From assembly GCF_039962115.1 (NCBI RefSeq), contig NZ_JAMPKJ010000010.1, positions 62,001-126,000 on the forward strand: a stretch of DNA of 64,000 nucleotides. The letters are read 5' to 3'. Source of the stretch: Funiculus sociatus GB2-C1 (GTDB lineage Bacteria > Cyanobacteriota > Cyanobacteriia > Cyanobacteriales > FACHB-T130). The notes beneath the pieces were generated by a model that did not search any database, had not been told where the DNA came from, and worked only from the letters and a program-made list of their open reading frames with translations. The position numbers and the translations under genes were made by a program. Shown here one piece after another: positions 1-9,088 of the stretch. How positions within the stretch are numbered: the stretch's first letter is position 1; the number at the start of each line of letters is the position of its first letter.

Positions 1-1658
1 AAGAAAATCTCTTCTCGCTGTTTTGCAAGACTCACGACTCGCAAATCTTCCATCAAATTCATCTCTTGCAAAACAGCAACAACAGATGAAAGCTGACCTT
101 TCCCACCGTCAATCATCACCACATCAGGCCAATCGGAATTTCCCACTCGTTGTAATTGTGGATCTTCAGCATACTTGCGAAAACGCCGCCCAATGACTTC
201 CGCAAGACTAGCAAAGTCGTCAGAGTGACCAGATGTAACCGTGGGATTCTTAATTTTATAGTGGCGATAGTGCTGCTTTGCGGGCAAGCCGTCAATAAAC
301 ACTACTTGCGACGCTACAGCATTTGACCCTTGGATGTGGGAAATATCGTAACCTTCGATGCGGTGGGGTAAATCTGGCAAATCCAGAATCGCTGCTAAAT
401 CTTGCATCGCTTGTTCGTTGCGATCGCCAACTCGTTGCATCCGCGCCAGTTCGTGTTGGGCATTGCGCTCCACCATCTCAACCAATTCTGCCTTAGTTTG
501 GCGCTGTGGCGCGAGAATACTAACTTTTCGCCCTTTGCGTTCCGTTAAGAATTCCCCCAGCATCTCGCCTTCTGGCAATTCATGCTGCACTAAAATTTCT
601 GTGGGGATTTCCACAGACTCAGCGTTTTGGTAATGATCGTCCAAAACGCGCTGCAATATTGCTCCCGGAGTTCCTGAGTCCGCTTCAGCAAGAAAGCCTA
701 AACGTCCCACCAGTTTTCCCGCCCGAATCTGGAACAATTGAATGCAGGCGTGTTTCTCGTCGGCGGCCAGAGCGATCGCATCCCGCGAAACGGTATCATC
801 TGGCAAAGACACTTTTTGGTCAGCTGTCAGCGACTTTAACCCCGCAATCTGATCGCGTTTCCTCGCCGCCGCCTCAAAGTTTAGTTCCGCTGCCGCTTGT
901 TCCATTTGCGCTGTCAAGATGTCGATTAATTCGCTAGTGCGTCCCTGGAACACCATTGCTACTTTTTGCACTGTTTTATGGTATTCCTCTGGGGAAATCA
1001 GTTGCTGACAGACACCAGGACAGCGCCCGATGTCGTAATTTAGACAAGGGCGATCTGTAAATAGCGGTTGCGGTCGTTGTCGCAGTAGAAATATTCGCTT
1101 GGCTACTCGCAGGCTATTTCGCAACAGTCCTGCATCAGTGTAAGGGCCATAATACTTGTCTCCTTTTTTACCTACACGCCGATTTCGGGTGATGAAAATA
1201 CGGGGATATTGTTCTGACCAGGTGATCAGTACGTAGGGATATTTTTTATCATCCTTTAGGAGTACATTGAAGTAAGGTTGGTGCTGTTTGACAAGATTTG
1301 CCTCTAGCGCCAAGGCTTCGGCTTCGGTGTCGGTGACGATGAATTCAATCTCAGCAACCTGGCGTACCATCATCGCAATGCGATCGCTTAATTTCTGAGA
1401 GTCTCGGAAATAGGAACGAACGCGCGATCGCAACTTCTTCGATTTGCCGATGTAGAGAATGCGATCGCACCCATCCCGCATGATATAGACTCCCGGTTCT
1501 GGCGGAATCTCCTTCAGGCGATTCTCCAACCGTTCTGGCTCTTTGACTAGCGGCAATGTTTTCCCCGCTGGGGTCATTCCAGCAGACGAGACATAACCGC
1601 TTTGAGTTGTAGCGGGGGATAACTCGTTCCCATCCCTCAGCATTTGCGGATCTGTCAT
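1..1658 (-). CDS. uvrC: Excinuclease ABC subunit C, UvrC (3' end outside window)
   Basis: UvrC makes the two incisions around a bulky lesion in nucleotide excision repair, acting with UvrA and UvrB in the cytoplasm. Reading from ATG at 1658, about 552 residues are visible and the frame is still open at base 1. After a variable 45-residue N terminus comes a GIY-YIG nuclease domain (GVYIMRDG, then [13 protein letters not shown]), a cysteine-containing [14 protein letters not shown] segment, a UVR UvrB-binding motif ([17 protein letters not shown]), and the RNase H-like UvrC domain with [10 protein letters not shown] and [12 protein letters not shown]. The final (HhH)2 part lies beyond the edge. 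The gene is followed on its 5' side by an AT-rich spacer and seems to be transcribed alone. Confidence 0.96.
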   Translation of the reverse strand, partial: MTDPQMLRDGNELSPATTQSGYVSSAGMTPAGKTLPLVKEPERLENRLKEIPPEPGVYIMRDGCDRILYIGKSKKLRSRVRSYFRDSQKLSDRIAMMVRQVAEIEFIVTDTEAEALALEANLVKQHQPYFNVLLKDDKKYPYVLITWSEQYPRIFITRNRRVGKKGDKYYGPYTDAGLLRNSLRVAKRIFLLRQRPQPLFTDRPCLNYDIGRCPGVCQQLISPEEYHKTVQKVAMVFQGRTSELIDILTAQMEQAAAELNFEAAARKRDQIAGLKSLTADQKVSLPDDTVSRDAIALAADEKHACIQLFQIRAGKLVGRLGFLAEADSGTPGAILQRVLDDHYQNAESVEIPTEILVQHELPEGEMLGEFLTERKGRKVSILAPQRQTKAELVEMVERNAQHELARMQRVGDRNEQAMQDLAAILDLPDLPHRIEGYDISHIQGSNAVASQVVFIDGLPAKQHYRHYKIKNPTVTSGHSDDFASLAEVIGRRFRKYAEDPQLQRVGNSDWPDVVMIDGGKGQLSSVVAVLQEMNLMEDLRVVSLAKQREEIF

Positions 1659-2032
1659 AAACAAAGCACTCCTTGAAAGCAGTAGTCTTTAACTGGAATA
1701 TGTCCTTGAGAAAAGGGTAGCGCGATCACTAAATCAGTAAAATCTCGCAAGGAGTATTTTTGGCGATTTCGCACTTCAGTAGCATTTCACGCTAGGCATT
1801 CAAAAAAAGTAAAAATCTCAGTAATATTTCGTAACTAGCAATGTTTTTGTATTCCCTATAACCTAATTTTAGAGTAATTTTAAAGATTCGATAAAGCAAT
1901 TACTCTCCTAGATAAATTTATAGTAATTCATAAGATTTTTATCTGGAATAAGCTAAATTATTTTTGTTATTTGATATGCTGAGATAGGTAAGTTATTGAT
2001 TTATTTACTACCTTATATTCCAGGTCAAAGTC
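1659..2032. other. Intergenic spacer with no recognised gene
   Basis: This AT-rich stretch separates the 5' end of uvrC from a small plus-strand gene, so it should hold divergent promoters. I saw no tRNA, convincing hairpin or coding frame in it. Confidence 0.6.
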
Positions 2033-2212
2033 ATGAATATAGAAGAGTTTGAGGCTAACTACCGAAACGCTATGGATGAAACCCTTAATCAACTGCAAAC
2101 AGTTGTTTTCTTATTATCGCGAGTCGAAACACAGGTTGGAGAAATCAGCCACTCCATACAAGCTCTCAGCAAAACCGTGGAGGAATATATTAACAATCAT
2201 AAAATTGAATAA
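2033..2212 (+). CDS. Small predicted coiled-coil protein, 59 aa
   Basis: The ATG frame begins MNIEEFEANYRNAMDETLNQ, runs 59 codons and stops with TAA. The product is soluble and almost all helix-forming, with hydrophobic residues spaced as in a coiled coil (LNQLQTVVFLLSRVETQVGE, then SIQALSKTVEEYI). From memory, short proteins opening with an IEEFE-type sequence recur in cyanobacteria without known function; I cannot confirm this here. The stop lies 10 bases before the converging response-regulator gene. A different, overlapping frame from 2049 is longer, but its composition looks random. No function is proposed. Confidence 0.65.
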   Translation: MNIEEFEANYRNAMDETLNQLQTVVFLLSRVETQVGEISHSIQALSKTVEEYINNHKIE

Positions 2213-2222
2213 ATTGCCCCAC

Positions 2223-2672
2223 CTAACAGGAAGCCTCTAAACTCCCCATCTGGAGTTCTTCCTGTATGGCTTGCTTCAAATCAACGATATTTACAGGTTT
2301 AACGATAAAGCGACGGGCGCCCAATCTAAGAGCTTTTTCTTTGTCTACTTGAAAAGCAAAGGCTGAAACAACAATTATAGGAATGTGCAGCCACTCTGTC
2401 CCTTTTTGGATTTGTTGAAGTAAGCTATAACCATCGATATCCGGTAACTTCAAGTCTAGCAAAATCAATTCAGGTTGAAAGTCAATCAGCGCCTGAAAAA
2501 AGCCCGATCCCTCTGCCAATGCGAAAACTTCGTATCCCAGATATTCCAGGTAGTCATTCAGCAACTCTCGATTCATGGGACTATCCTCAACGATCAAAAT
2601 TCGCTTGCCAGCTGCGGAGGCGCTGGAGTTTAATTTTTGGTTGGTCGTTGAACTTTGTGTTTCGCTGCTCAT
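2223..2672 (-). CDS. Single-domain response regulator (CheY-like receiver)
   Basis: The 149-aa protein is one receiver domain after a serine-rich 22-residue leader. It carries the acidic pair E29/D30, the phosphoacceptor D73 in LILLDLKLPDIDGY, S103 in IIVVSAFAF and the invariant lysine K125 in FIVKPVN. There is no output domain, so it should relay phosphate or bind a partner protein, like PatA/CheY-type cyanobacterial regulators. No histidine kinase is adjacent, so the partner is unknown. The start ATG is at 2672, and the gene converges with the 59-aa gene with almost no spacer. Confidence 0.92.
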   Translation of the reverse strand: MSSETQSSTTNQKLNSSASAAGKRILIVEDSPMNRELLNDYLEYLGYEVFALAEGSGFFQALIDFQPELILLDLKLPDIDGYSLLQQIQKGTEWLHIPIIVVSAFAFQVDKEKALRLGARRFIVKPVNIVDLKQAIQEELQMGSLEASC

Positions 2673-3077
2673 GATACGTTAGCTGTGAAGGACTGCTGAA
2701 AATTATATGAGCATTAACAAAATAATTTGTTATCTATTTTACCTGAGTTTTCCTTAAAAATCTATTAAACTAAAAAATTATATTATAATTGAGTTTAAAA
2801 TGTATTAAAAACTCAACTTGCCTCAGAAACTAATCTTTTCCCATAGCCTGCATCCCTAGGATAGGTATTGCTCACACTTTGCTTTAGTGGTAGGCAATGG
2901 GGAAGATACGGTATTCACTATTTAATTATGTCTGCCTATTTATTGGCTAAGGAAACTATCCAAAACAGAAAAACTCTAACCTACTCGCCGCAAGGTTGAA
3001 ATCAATTTGGATAAAATAGACAAGTAACTACATTCTTCAAAGCATTTTTCAACCACATTTTCTAAAGGAGTTTAACT
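2673..3077. other. AT-rich divergent promoter region
   Basis: This spacer lies between the divergent response regulator and pepF. It is AT-rich near the regulator. A strong Shine-Dalgarno sequence, AAAGGAG at 3064-3070, sits 7 bases before the TTG start of pepF. I saw no other gene or RNA structure. Confidence 0.6.
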
Positions 3078-4922
3078 TTGGCTTTGGTGCAATCGTCTTC
3101 TAATGCCAATGAATCTAAAGCACTTACCACTTTAGACCAGCTAGATAGCCCTCAAGAGTGGAATCTTTGTGACCTCTACAAAGGCTTTGACGATCCCCAT
3201 CTGGCGCAAGATTTGCAGGTACTCCAGCAGGATGCAACCCAGTTTAGAGAAAATTACCGGGGAAAAGTCAGTTCCCTGACACCGGAAGAACTGGCGCAAT
3301 GTCTGCAACAGCTAGAAGCATTGGCAGAAAAATCTGGTTATCTTTATGCCTTCCCTTCTCTGGTTTTCTCAGCGGATACGCGCAACAATGAGGCGAAGCA
3401 ATTTCTAGATAAGGTGAGAGAAGCCTTAACTGGAATTGAAAACCAACTGCTGTTTTTTGACCTAGAATTGCAGGATTTAGACGGTGCTAAATTTAGGGAA
3501 TTGCAGGGATCAGCAGCCTTATCTACCTACAGCCACTACTTAGATCGGATCGCCCAATATCGCCCTCACAAACTTTCTGAAGAAGTCGAGCAAACCCGTA
3601 ACCAGAATAGCTTAACAGGTCGGCAGGCGTTTATTCAATTGCGTTCTATTCATCTCGGCGAACAGGAGTACGAACCTGTCACCACGCCAGAGGGAAAAAC
3701 ATCTGACACCGAGGCGGAACTGGGTGCATTACTATTTCATCCCTCAGCCGAGGTGCGCTACAACGCTTATCGGTCGGTGCGGAAAGTGATGCAGCAGCAC
3801 AACTTGCTGTATGGCTATATTTTAAACACTGTGACGCAAGATCATCGGCTGGAAAGCCAGATGCGATCGCACGCCTCGACGTTGCACAAACAACTGTTGG
3901 CGGATGAAGTCTCGGAGGCTGTGTTTCGGGCGATTATGGAAGGAACGCGATCGCGTTTTGATCTGTTCCAACGATACTACCAGCTCAAAGCAAAATCGCT
4001 GAATCAAGAAATCCGGATTTGCGACATCTATGCACCTTGGACAGATGGCGACGACCAGGCTGCGCCAATTGAGTACAAAAATGGTGTAGAAACCCTGCTA
4101 TCTGCTTTAGAACAGTTTGACATCAACTATGCTCGACGGGCAGAAGAATTTTTCGTAAAAAACTGGGTGGATGCCAAAGTGCGTCCCGGTAAGCGCGGCG
4201 GTGCTTTCTGCTCCTACACTCATGGTAAGCACAGTTACTTGTTGCTTTCTTACACAGAAGATTACAACTCTCTGTTTACGTTAGCGCACGAGATGGGGCA
4301 TGGCTTGCACTTTGCCTGGATAGGCGATCGCCAAACCTATTTTAACAGTAATCCGCCAATGGTGCTGGCAGAAATTGCCTCAACCTTTAATGAATTACTG
4401 TTGTTGGATTACTTGCTGAAAACTGCTGGCGACGACGAAAAACTTAAGCGATCGCTAATAACTCGGCAATTGGAAGATCAGCTAAATTTGCTATTCCGCC
4501 AAAGCACAATTAGCCGTTTAGAATTGGCAATTCACGAACGCGCCGTCCAAGGTAGTTTTGACCACAATTTTGTTAACGAAAAGTGGACGGAACTTTACCG
4601 CGAACTCTGTGGCGATACCGTGGAAATTTTGCCCGAACACCAGTATGATTGGGCGCGGATTGGCCACATCTACTTTAAACCGTTCTACTGCTATCAATAC
4701 ACAGCTTCCAACATTGTCAGTCTCGCTTGTTACCAAAAATATCTTCAGGTAGGTAAAGATTTTATTCCTGGCTACCTCGATCTATTAGCAGCAGGAGGAA
4801 GCATGAATCAGGTGGAAGCATTACGCAAGTATGTGGGAATAGACATCGAAGATCCAGCCACAATTAGCGGTGCTTTGACTTATGTTGAGGGTCTTTTAGA
4901 TCAGCTGCAAGCAACGCTTTAA
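3078..4922 (+). CDS. pepF: M3-family oligoendopeptidase F
   Basis: This is a cytoplasmic zinc metallopeptidase that cleaves short peptides, 614 aa, the usual PepF length. The zinc motif is H404-E-M-G-H408 in LAHEMGHGLHF, with the third-ligand region about 28 residues later in VLAEIASTFNE. The N-terminal half is the helical oligoendopeptidase domain. The start is TTG at 3078, chosen because AAAGGAG lies at ideal spacing and no ATG is nearby in frame. A perfect hairpin 24 bases after the stop probably ends the transcript. The gene is monocistronic. Confidence 0.94.
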   Translation: MALVQSSSNANESKALTTLDQLDSPQEWNLCDLYKGFDDPHLAQDLQVLQQDATQFRENYRGKVSSLTPEELAQCLQQLEALAEKSGYLYAFPSLVFSADTRNNEAKQFLDKVREALTGIENQLLFFDLELQDLDGAKFRELQGSAALSTYSHYLDRIAQYRPHKLSEEVEQTRNQNSLTGRQAFIQLRSIHLGEQEYEPVTTPEGKTSDTEAELGALLFHPSAEVRYNAYRSVRKVMQQHNLLYGYILNTVTQDHRLESQMRSHASTLHKQLLADEVSEAVFRAIMEGTRSRFDLFQRYYQLKAKSLNQEIRICDIYAPWTDGDDQAAPIEYKNGVETLLSALEQFDINYARRAEEFFVKNWVDAKVRPGKRGGAFCSYTHGKHSYLLLSYTEDYNSLFTLAHEMGHGLHFAWIGDRQTYFNSNPPMVLAEIASTFNELLLLDYLLKTAGDDEKLKRSLITRQLEDQLNLLFRQSTISRLELAIHERAVQGSFDHNFVNEKWTELYRELCGDTVEILPEHQYDWARIGHIYFKPFYCYQYTASNIVSLACYQKYLQVGKDFIPGYLDLLAAGGSMNQVEALRKYVGIDIEDPATISGALTYVEGLLDQLQATL

Positions 4923-4945
4923 TCGTCCAAATTTCTCGTATTTCT

Positions 4946-4970
4946 CGCTACCAGGCTCAGCCTGGTAGCG
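4946..4970. terminator. Hairpin after pepF
   Basis: CGCTACCAGGC and its exact complement GCCTGGTAGCG form an 11-bp stem around a TCA loop. There is no long T tract, so it may act as a processing or pausing hairpin. Stems of this CCAGGC...GCCTGG kind also recur as dispersed repeats in cyanobacteria. Confidence 0.6.
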
Positions 4971-4992
4971 CAGTTTAGGTTTAAATTACATC

Positions 4993-5127
4993 GTGAACGA
5001 CAATGCCTTGATGCTGGTGGTGGCATCCCGCAAGGAGTTGAGCGTTTACCGCAATGAGTATCGGCTTGTCTGTCAATTTTTCAACCTGGGTCACGTTCTT
5101 AAGCTAGGCGAACTGACTACAGAGTAA
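4993..5127 (+). other. Unexplained 44-codon open frame, possibly a gene remnant
   Basis: From GTG at 4993 a frame reads NDNALMLVVASRKELSVYR and continues to a TAA at 5125. The composition is protein-like, but there is no clear ribosome binding site and I recognise no family. It sits at the edge of the accessory island and may be the tail of a decayed gene. Confidence that it is expressed is low. Confidence 0.2.
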
Positions 5128-5144
5128 GAGTTTTGAAATCGTAA

Positions 5145-5363
5145 TCAGGCAATTTGAAGTGTGCTGGGTTCAGGGATGGATTCACCTTCGGGAAGCCGTG
5201 CTTCTAAGTACATTTCAATCACTTCTTCCCCATTACGAATTGCTTCGTCACGAGTTTTCCCATGAGTGCAAGGCATGACAACGCGATCGCCAAACTCTGG
5301 GATTGTGACTAGAAAAAGTTGGTCTTCATCTGACCACTGAATAACCATGCTGTATCGATTCAT
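5145..5363 (-). CDS. HicB-like (UPF0150) antitoxin-type protein, orphan
   Basis: The 72-aa protein begins MNRYSMVIQWSDEDQLFLVT and contains the small beta-alpha-beta fold typical of HicB antitoxins: an IPEF strand end, a CTHGKTRDEAIRNGEEVIEM helix, then PEGESIPEPS. HicB normally neutralises the HicA mRNA interferase. No HicA-like ORF (about 60 aa, GSHH motif) is present on either side, and there is no C-terminal DNA-binding extension. It is therefore an orphan of the short type common in cyanobacteria. It follows the PARIS-like pair on the same strand with an 80-base gap. Confidence 0.75.
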   Translation of the reverse strand: MNRYSMVIQWSDEDQLFLVTIPEFGDRVVMPCTHGKTRDEAIRNGEEVIEMYLEARLPEGESIPEPSTLQIA

Positions 5364-5443
5364 AAATCCTCGTCCTCCCTTAACTCTTCCAGTTCACTTT
5401 TTTATTTGGAAGTCTCTAAAGTAAATGTCACAGTCATAAGGAG

Positions 5444-6310
5444 CTATATGTCATTCCGCCAAACTTTAAATGGTTGATTGTTGTTTTCCCAGGTGCAAAT
5501 GGCCAAGTAAACTTGCGTTTTGCGAAAGTAAGCTTCTTCATAGGCAAACCGTAAATTACGCTCAAGGCTGATCGGTTCAACATCAGTAGCTTTGGCGGAG
5601 CCAATTGCCTTGCGTAAGCCTAGGGACAGGATTTCAACCAAGTCATGACCACAGCAGATTTGCCAGGGATCATGGCTGCTGCTTTTCTGGTTTGTTAGCC
5701 GTTGTTGTATATCTTCACTTTTCAGCGAGAAAGCTTGGGATTTATTCTTAACTTCTTGAATTAGTTTACATTCATCAATTTGCAGGGTTTGCTCATCGAT
5801 GAACTTGCTGAATGTGATGCCATCAAAGGTCAGGTTTAATCCATCACATTGAGAAACCCAGAGTAGATAACCAACCGACATACCAGCTTGAAGCAATGCT
5901 GTTCTTACATCTCGACCAAACCTAGTAATTTTCTCCTGCGAACCAAACTCAGCAATCACCTTATCGAAGGCGACCGAATTGAGCAGCATGGTTTCAAGGT
6001 CATGGGTATCTGTACGAAGCAGATTAGGGCTATGATGTGATGAAGTTTCAAGACGATCGAAATCTGCATCAACAATGGCTAAAACTCCTTGGAAGCTTGA
6101 TTTCTCCAAAATGTCCAGAACAGCAATCACTCGAAGCTTGCTGGAGGGTTTGCCTGAAACAGTAACTACTTCACAGGCTGCCTTGTCACTAAAACGCTCA
6201 TAGAAAATCTTATCCGATCTACCTTCAACTAATAGAAAAGTACCTGAAAAATTACTCCGTTTTAGTCGAATTGCATTAGCTTCACGGTCAACTGAAAGAA
6301 ACTCTCTCAC
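5444..6310 (-). CDS. DUF4435 TOPRIM-like protein, PARIS AriB-like candidate effector
   Basis: The 288-aa protein has the DUF4435/TOPRIM pattern: E29 in FLLVEGRSDKIFYERF, then D81, D83 and D85 in LAIVDADFDRL, then a DTHDLETML segment. In the PARIS defence system the DUF4435 protein AriB is released by its ATPase partner AriA when a phage trigger appears, and acts as a toxic nuclease. The start is GTG at 6310 and overlaps the stop of the upstream ATPase in GTGA, with AAAGGA just upstream, so the two are translationally coupled. The family match is from motifs and gene pairing, not from a search. Alternatively it is another OLD/RloB-like ATPase-coupled nuclease. Confidence 0.75.
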   Translation of the reverse strand: MREFLSVDREANAIRLKRSNFSGTFLLVEGRSDKIFYERFSDKAACEVVTVSGKPSSKLRVIAVLDILEKSSFQGVLAIVDADFDRLETSSHHSPNLLRTDTHDLETMLLNSVAFDKVIAEFGSQEKITRFGRDVRTALLQAGMSVGYLLWVSQCDGLNLTFDGITFSKFIDEQTLQIDECKLIQEVKNKSQAFSLKSEDIQQRLTNQKSSSHDPWQICCGHDLVEILSLGLRKAIGSAKATDVEPISLERNLRFAYEEAYFRKTQVYLAICTWENNNQPFKVWRNDI

Positions 6311-7686
6311 TTGGCTGGTCCTTTCAGTTCAACTGTCAAATCCCAGCGATCTTGAATGATATCTGGTGAGTGAGTAGCCATTAAAACATCTAAATCTGCA
6401 AGTCCTGTGATTTCTTGCAAGTCCTTTAAAAACTGAGCCTGCCATCCCACATGGAGAGATAGTTCAGGCTCATCAATCAAGACTAGAGAATCAGGTTGGA
6501 CTTTAAATAGTAGTTCGTACAGAAGAACCAATTCATGTTGCTCACCCGATGATAAATCGGGTGGGAAAAGAGGTTTTAAATCAGAGAACGAGGGATGATA
6601 AAGTGTCTTAAAGACAAACCCTTTCTCTTTATTAAAGTTCATCTCTTTATAGGAATAAGCAAACTTATTATTAATAATTCTCCTCAATAGATCAATTTTG
6701 CTGGCAATTTCATTAAAAACACTCAGCTTCTTTTCTACGTCCTCAACATACACTGATAAGATATTCTTGGTACTTTCATCTATGGCTTGAGGCTGGATTT
6801 GAAAGTCTGAGTTTTCATCCTTATCTAATAGACCCACTTCTATAAGACGAGAGCGAGTCTCCTCAAGATCGTTTAGCTGATGACGAAGTTGTTCATCTGT
6901 TAAATCGGGAGATGGTTGTTGTTGTACCACCCTTGCAGGAAATGTTCTATCTAGCGATTGAGATGTTGTACCGTATTCAGCAAGCTTAGACTGAATAAGC
7001 TGTGCAAGCTCATCAGAATAGGCAGAAACAGTTGGCAACATTGAAGGTACCCCAGAATACAATCTGGAAGAACGACTAGGGACAACGTTTAGTAAACGTT
7101 GTGATTCTATGAGACGAACATTAATATTATTCTTCAAGTTCTCTAGCCACTCAGGTTCTTCTCGTGACTTTACTTTTGAGGGTAGAAGGTCCTCAAAACG
7201 ATCTATAACTTCGTTTAAAGAAAGAGTTTCACCAGTGGGTAGATACCGCCAAAATTTAGAGCCTACTCGACGAATTTCAGGTATTATGTCTTCTAAAATG
7301 TCAATTGGAAAGTCTATATCAGGAGGGTTCTTTGTTCCCTTGAGAGGAAAAGAAACTTTTTCTGAATTAGGTTCGTAAAAGTTGAAAGTTATATTATTTT
7401 TTTTCTTTGTCTTCTCCGAGGTGTCAGAGGCTTTTACTACCTCAATACTACTGCCATTATCAAACTCAACTTGGAAACTACTAAACGGGATAGTCCGAAA
7501 CACTGAGTATTTGGAGTTGAGGAATCCATTCAGCATCCTCAGCATTGCTGTTTTTCCAAAGCCATTCGGACCATGAATAATTGTGATCCTCTCATCCATG
7601 TTCAACGGAATCACATGGTCAAAAATTCCAAATAAGCCACTGACGGAAATTTGCTGAATTCGCATAGTTTTCGAGTCTATAGCCAT
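6307..7686 (-). CDS. AAA/ABC-type ATPase, PARIS AriA-like candidate sensor
   Basis: The 459-aa protein is an SMC/ABC-like ATPase (AAA_15/AAA_21 style). Walker A is G39-P-N-G-F-G-K-T46, a signature-like LSSGEQHELVLL follows near residue 385, Walker B is LVLIDEPELSLH, and a switch histidine is in VLMATHSPD. The middle is charged and predicted coiled. With the overlapping DUF4435 gene it forms the pair that defines PARIS; in PARIS the ATPase scaffold holds AriB inactive until a phage anti-restriction protein is sensed. The start ATG at 7686 is preceded by the decayed ATPase region, so this pair probably has its own promoter there. Other ATPase plus DUF4435 defence pairs remain possible. Confidence 0.78.
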   Translation of the reverse strand: MAIDSKTMRIQQISVSGLFGIFDHVIPLNMDERITIIHGPNGFGKTAMLRMLNGFLNSKYSVFRTIPFSSFQVEFDNGSSIEVVKASDTSEKTKKKNNITFNFYEPNSEKVSFPLKGTKNPPDIDFPIDILEDIIPEIRRVGSKFWRYLPTGETLSLNEVIDRFEDLLPSKVKSREEPEWLENLKNNINVRLIESQRLLNVVPSRSSRLYSGVPSMLPTVSAYSDELAQLIQSKLAEYGTTSQSLDRTFPARVVQQQPSPDLTDEQLRHQLNDLEETRSRLIEVGLLDKDENSDFQIQPQAIDESTKNILSVYVEDVEKKLSVFNEIASKIDLLRRIINNKFAYSYKEMNFNKEKGFVFKTLYHPSFSDLKPLFPPDLSSGEQHELVLLYELLFKVQPDSLVLIDEPELSLHVGWQAQFLKDLQEITGLADLDVLMATHSPDIIQDRWDLTVELKGPAK

Positions 7687-7769
7687 AGGCTTCTTGACTC
7701 CGATTGTAACCTCTATCTGCCTCTGTGCTTCCCAGAGAGTAGCATCCTGTGTGCAGATAAAAACAAGCT

Positions 7770-8182
7770 AGATCGAGCAGTGGCTCCCACGAGCCGAAGG
7801 AGCTTCCCGACTACTGGAGCGACTATATGATAAACACTCGTAGCTTGCGGGTAAGCTACTTGGACGACGAATCTGCTCGTGAGTTAATCGTGCAGCCTTT
7901 GGAGGACTTTAACAACATTTGCGAGTGCGCTGCTGTAAATACCATTATTCACCTCACGCGCTGCGACGGCGAGTATTTCCGGTAATTGTGGAGAAGCCTG
8001 ACAGATAGCGATCGCTTCGCTACTTCCTGCGGTGTCTAGTTTCTGGGGAAACTCCCACAGACCAAAATCCCAAGATTGTCCGAAAACTGGTAAGGAAAGA
8101 AGTGTTGCATCAACAAGGCGATCGCATCCTCGTGCCTTTAGTGCAAAAATTTATTGAACAGGTGGTAGAAGAGGAAGAATAG
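7770..8182 (+). pseudogene. Frameshifted remnant of a large AAA ATPase
   Basis: Two coding-like pieces lie in different frames. The first (about 7770-7985) reads SGSHEPKELPDYWSDYM, then LRVSYLDDESARELIVQPLE and TIIHLTRCDGEYF. This resembles the sensor/lid part of the AAA ATPase proteins with long C-terminal extensions that are abundant in filamentous cyanobacteria. The second (about 8060-8182) reads VRKLVRKEVLHQQGDRILVP and ends EEEE before TAG, resembling the end of the same kind of ATPase domain. The Walker motifs are missing. This is a truncated, frameshifted relic, consistent with turnover in an accessory locus. Confidence 0.65.
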
Positions 8183-8279
8183 GCAAGGGTTTCAGCAATT
8201 CCTTTAGGGTAATTTTATAGATGAAACATACCTTAAGCGATCGCTCGTGTCAGAATGCGATCGCGCAGAAGCATATACT

Positions 8280-8867
8280 TCAAGATGCCTCTGTCTCCGT
8301 AGATTCAAATCTAACTTGTCGATATACAGCATCTACGCTTAGAGAAAGTCCCACACTAGAGAGAGTGAATGTATCTCCTGACTCATAGGGATAAAGTACC
8401 CACAAACCCTCCTCATTGCGCCTAAAGCACTCCACCCCTATCTGTTCTGACTGGATCAGCACGTACTCCTGTAAAGTTTCCATCTGACGATATCGGGCAA
8501 ATTTACCCCCCCGATCAAAAGCTTCTGTAGAAGGGGAAAGGACTTCTACAATTAGGCAAGGATACTGAACAAACTGATTAGAGTTTCGATCTCTGGAGTC
8601 ACAAGTCACTACCACATCAGGGTAATGATAAGGGCCATTCTCAGAGGCTTGCACCTTAACATCTGCAATATAGACTTCGCAGCCTCTCTCTTGTAAATGA
8701 CTATCTAGAGCCGTGTAGATATTGCCAGCGATCCGGTTGTGGGGCTTCGTCCCCCCAGTCATGGCAAAGACTTCCCCATCAATGTATTCGTAGCGGATTT
8801 CTTGAGTAGGTTCCCATTCCAAATACTCTTGGGGAGTCATCTGGTTAAGTTGTCGAATAGCAATCAT
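8280..8867 (-). CDS. Uma2-family protein (DUF820, restriction-endonuclease fold)
   Basis: The 195-aa protein shows the DUF820/Uma2 pattern: MTPQEYLEWE, then IRYEYIDGEVFAMTGG, HNRIAGNIYTAL, YPDVVVTC and a core VEVLSPSTEAFDRGGKFARY. The D and E-x-E-type residues of a PD-(D/E)XK fold are visible (PDVVV and LIVEVLS). These proteins occur in many copies in cyanobacteria; their role is not established, though a nuclease function is inferred from fold. It is a single gene between the ATPase relic and rtcB. Confidence 0.88.
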   Translation of the reverse strand: MIAIRQLNQMTPQEYLEWEPTQEIRYEYIDGEVFAMTGGTKPHNRIAGNIYTALDSHLQERGCEVYIADVKVQASENGPYHYPDVVVTCDSRDRNSNQFVQYPCLIVEVLSPSTEAFDRGGKFARYRQMETLQEYVLIQSEQIGVECFRRNEEGLWVLYPYESGDTFTLSSVGLSLSVDAVYRQVRFESTETEAS

Positions 8868-9018
8868 AGTTTCTATTACTTCCTCGTAAAAGCTTTGTTG
8901 ATGAGGCGAGAAGCATTAACTCAATTTTTCTCAAATTATATTTTAAAACAGACCAATAAAAAACCATCATTTTTATTAATTAGTGAAAAATATCAACCTA
9001 CCTTTTAAATTTATTAAA

Positions 9019-9050
9019 CTCTGCGTACCGCTGCGTTAACCTTTGCGTTA
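9019..9050. repeat. Degenerate 11-bp tandem repeat (CTCTGCGTACC type)
   Basis: Three imperfect units read CTCTGCGTAC, CGCTGCGTTAAC and CTTTGCGTTA. This kind of repeat is scattered in intergenic DNA of filamentous cyanobacteria. Confidence 0.5.
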
Positions 9051-9079
9051 AAAAACTAAAAAGGTGGGCAATGCCCACC
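9051..9079 (-). terminator. Rho-independent terminator of rtcB
   Basis: Read on the minus strand, GGTGGGC, loop ATT, GCCCACC is followed by TTTTTAGTTTTTT. This is a 7-bp GC-rich stem with a T tract, directly after the rtcB stop. Confidence 0.8.
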
Positions 9080-9088
9080 CTACATAAA

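Noticed and set aside
2049-2240. 63-aa frame overlapping the 59-aa gene
   Set aside because: It is in another frame with random-looking composition. The 59-aa frame has a better coiled-coil pattern.
6307-7686. Gabija-type OLD nuclease
   Set aside because: There is no TOPRIM domain fused to this ATPase and no UvrD-like helicase partner. The TOPRIM-like domain is in the separate DUF4435 protein.
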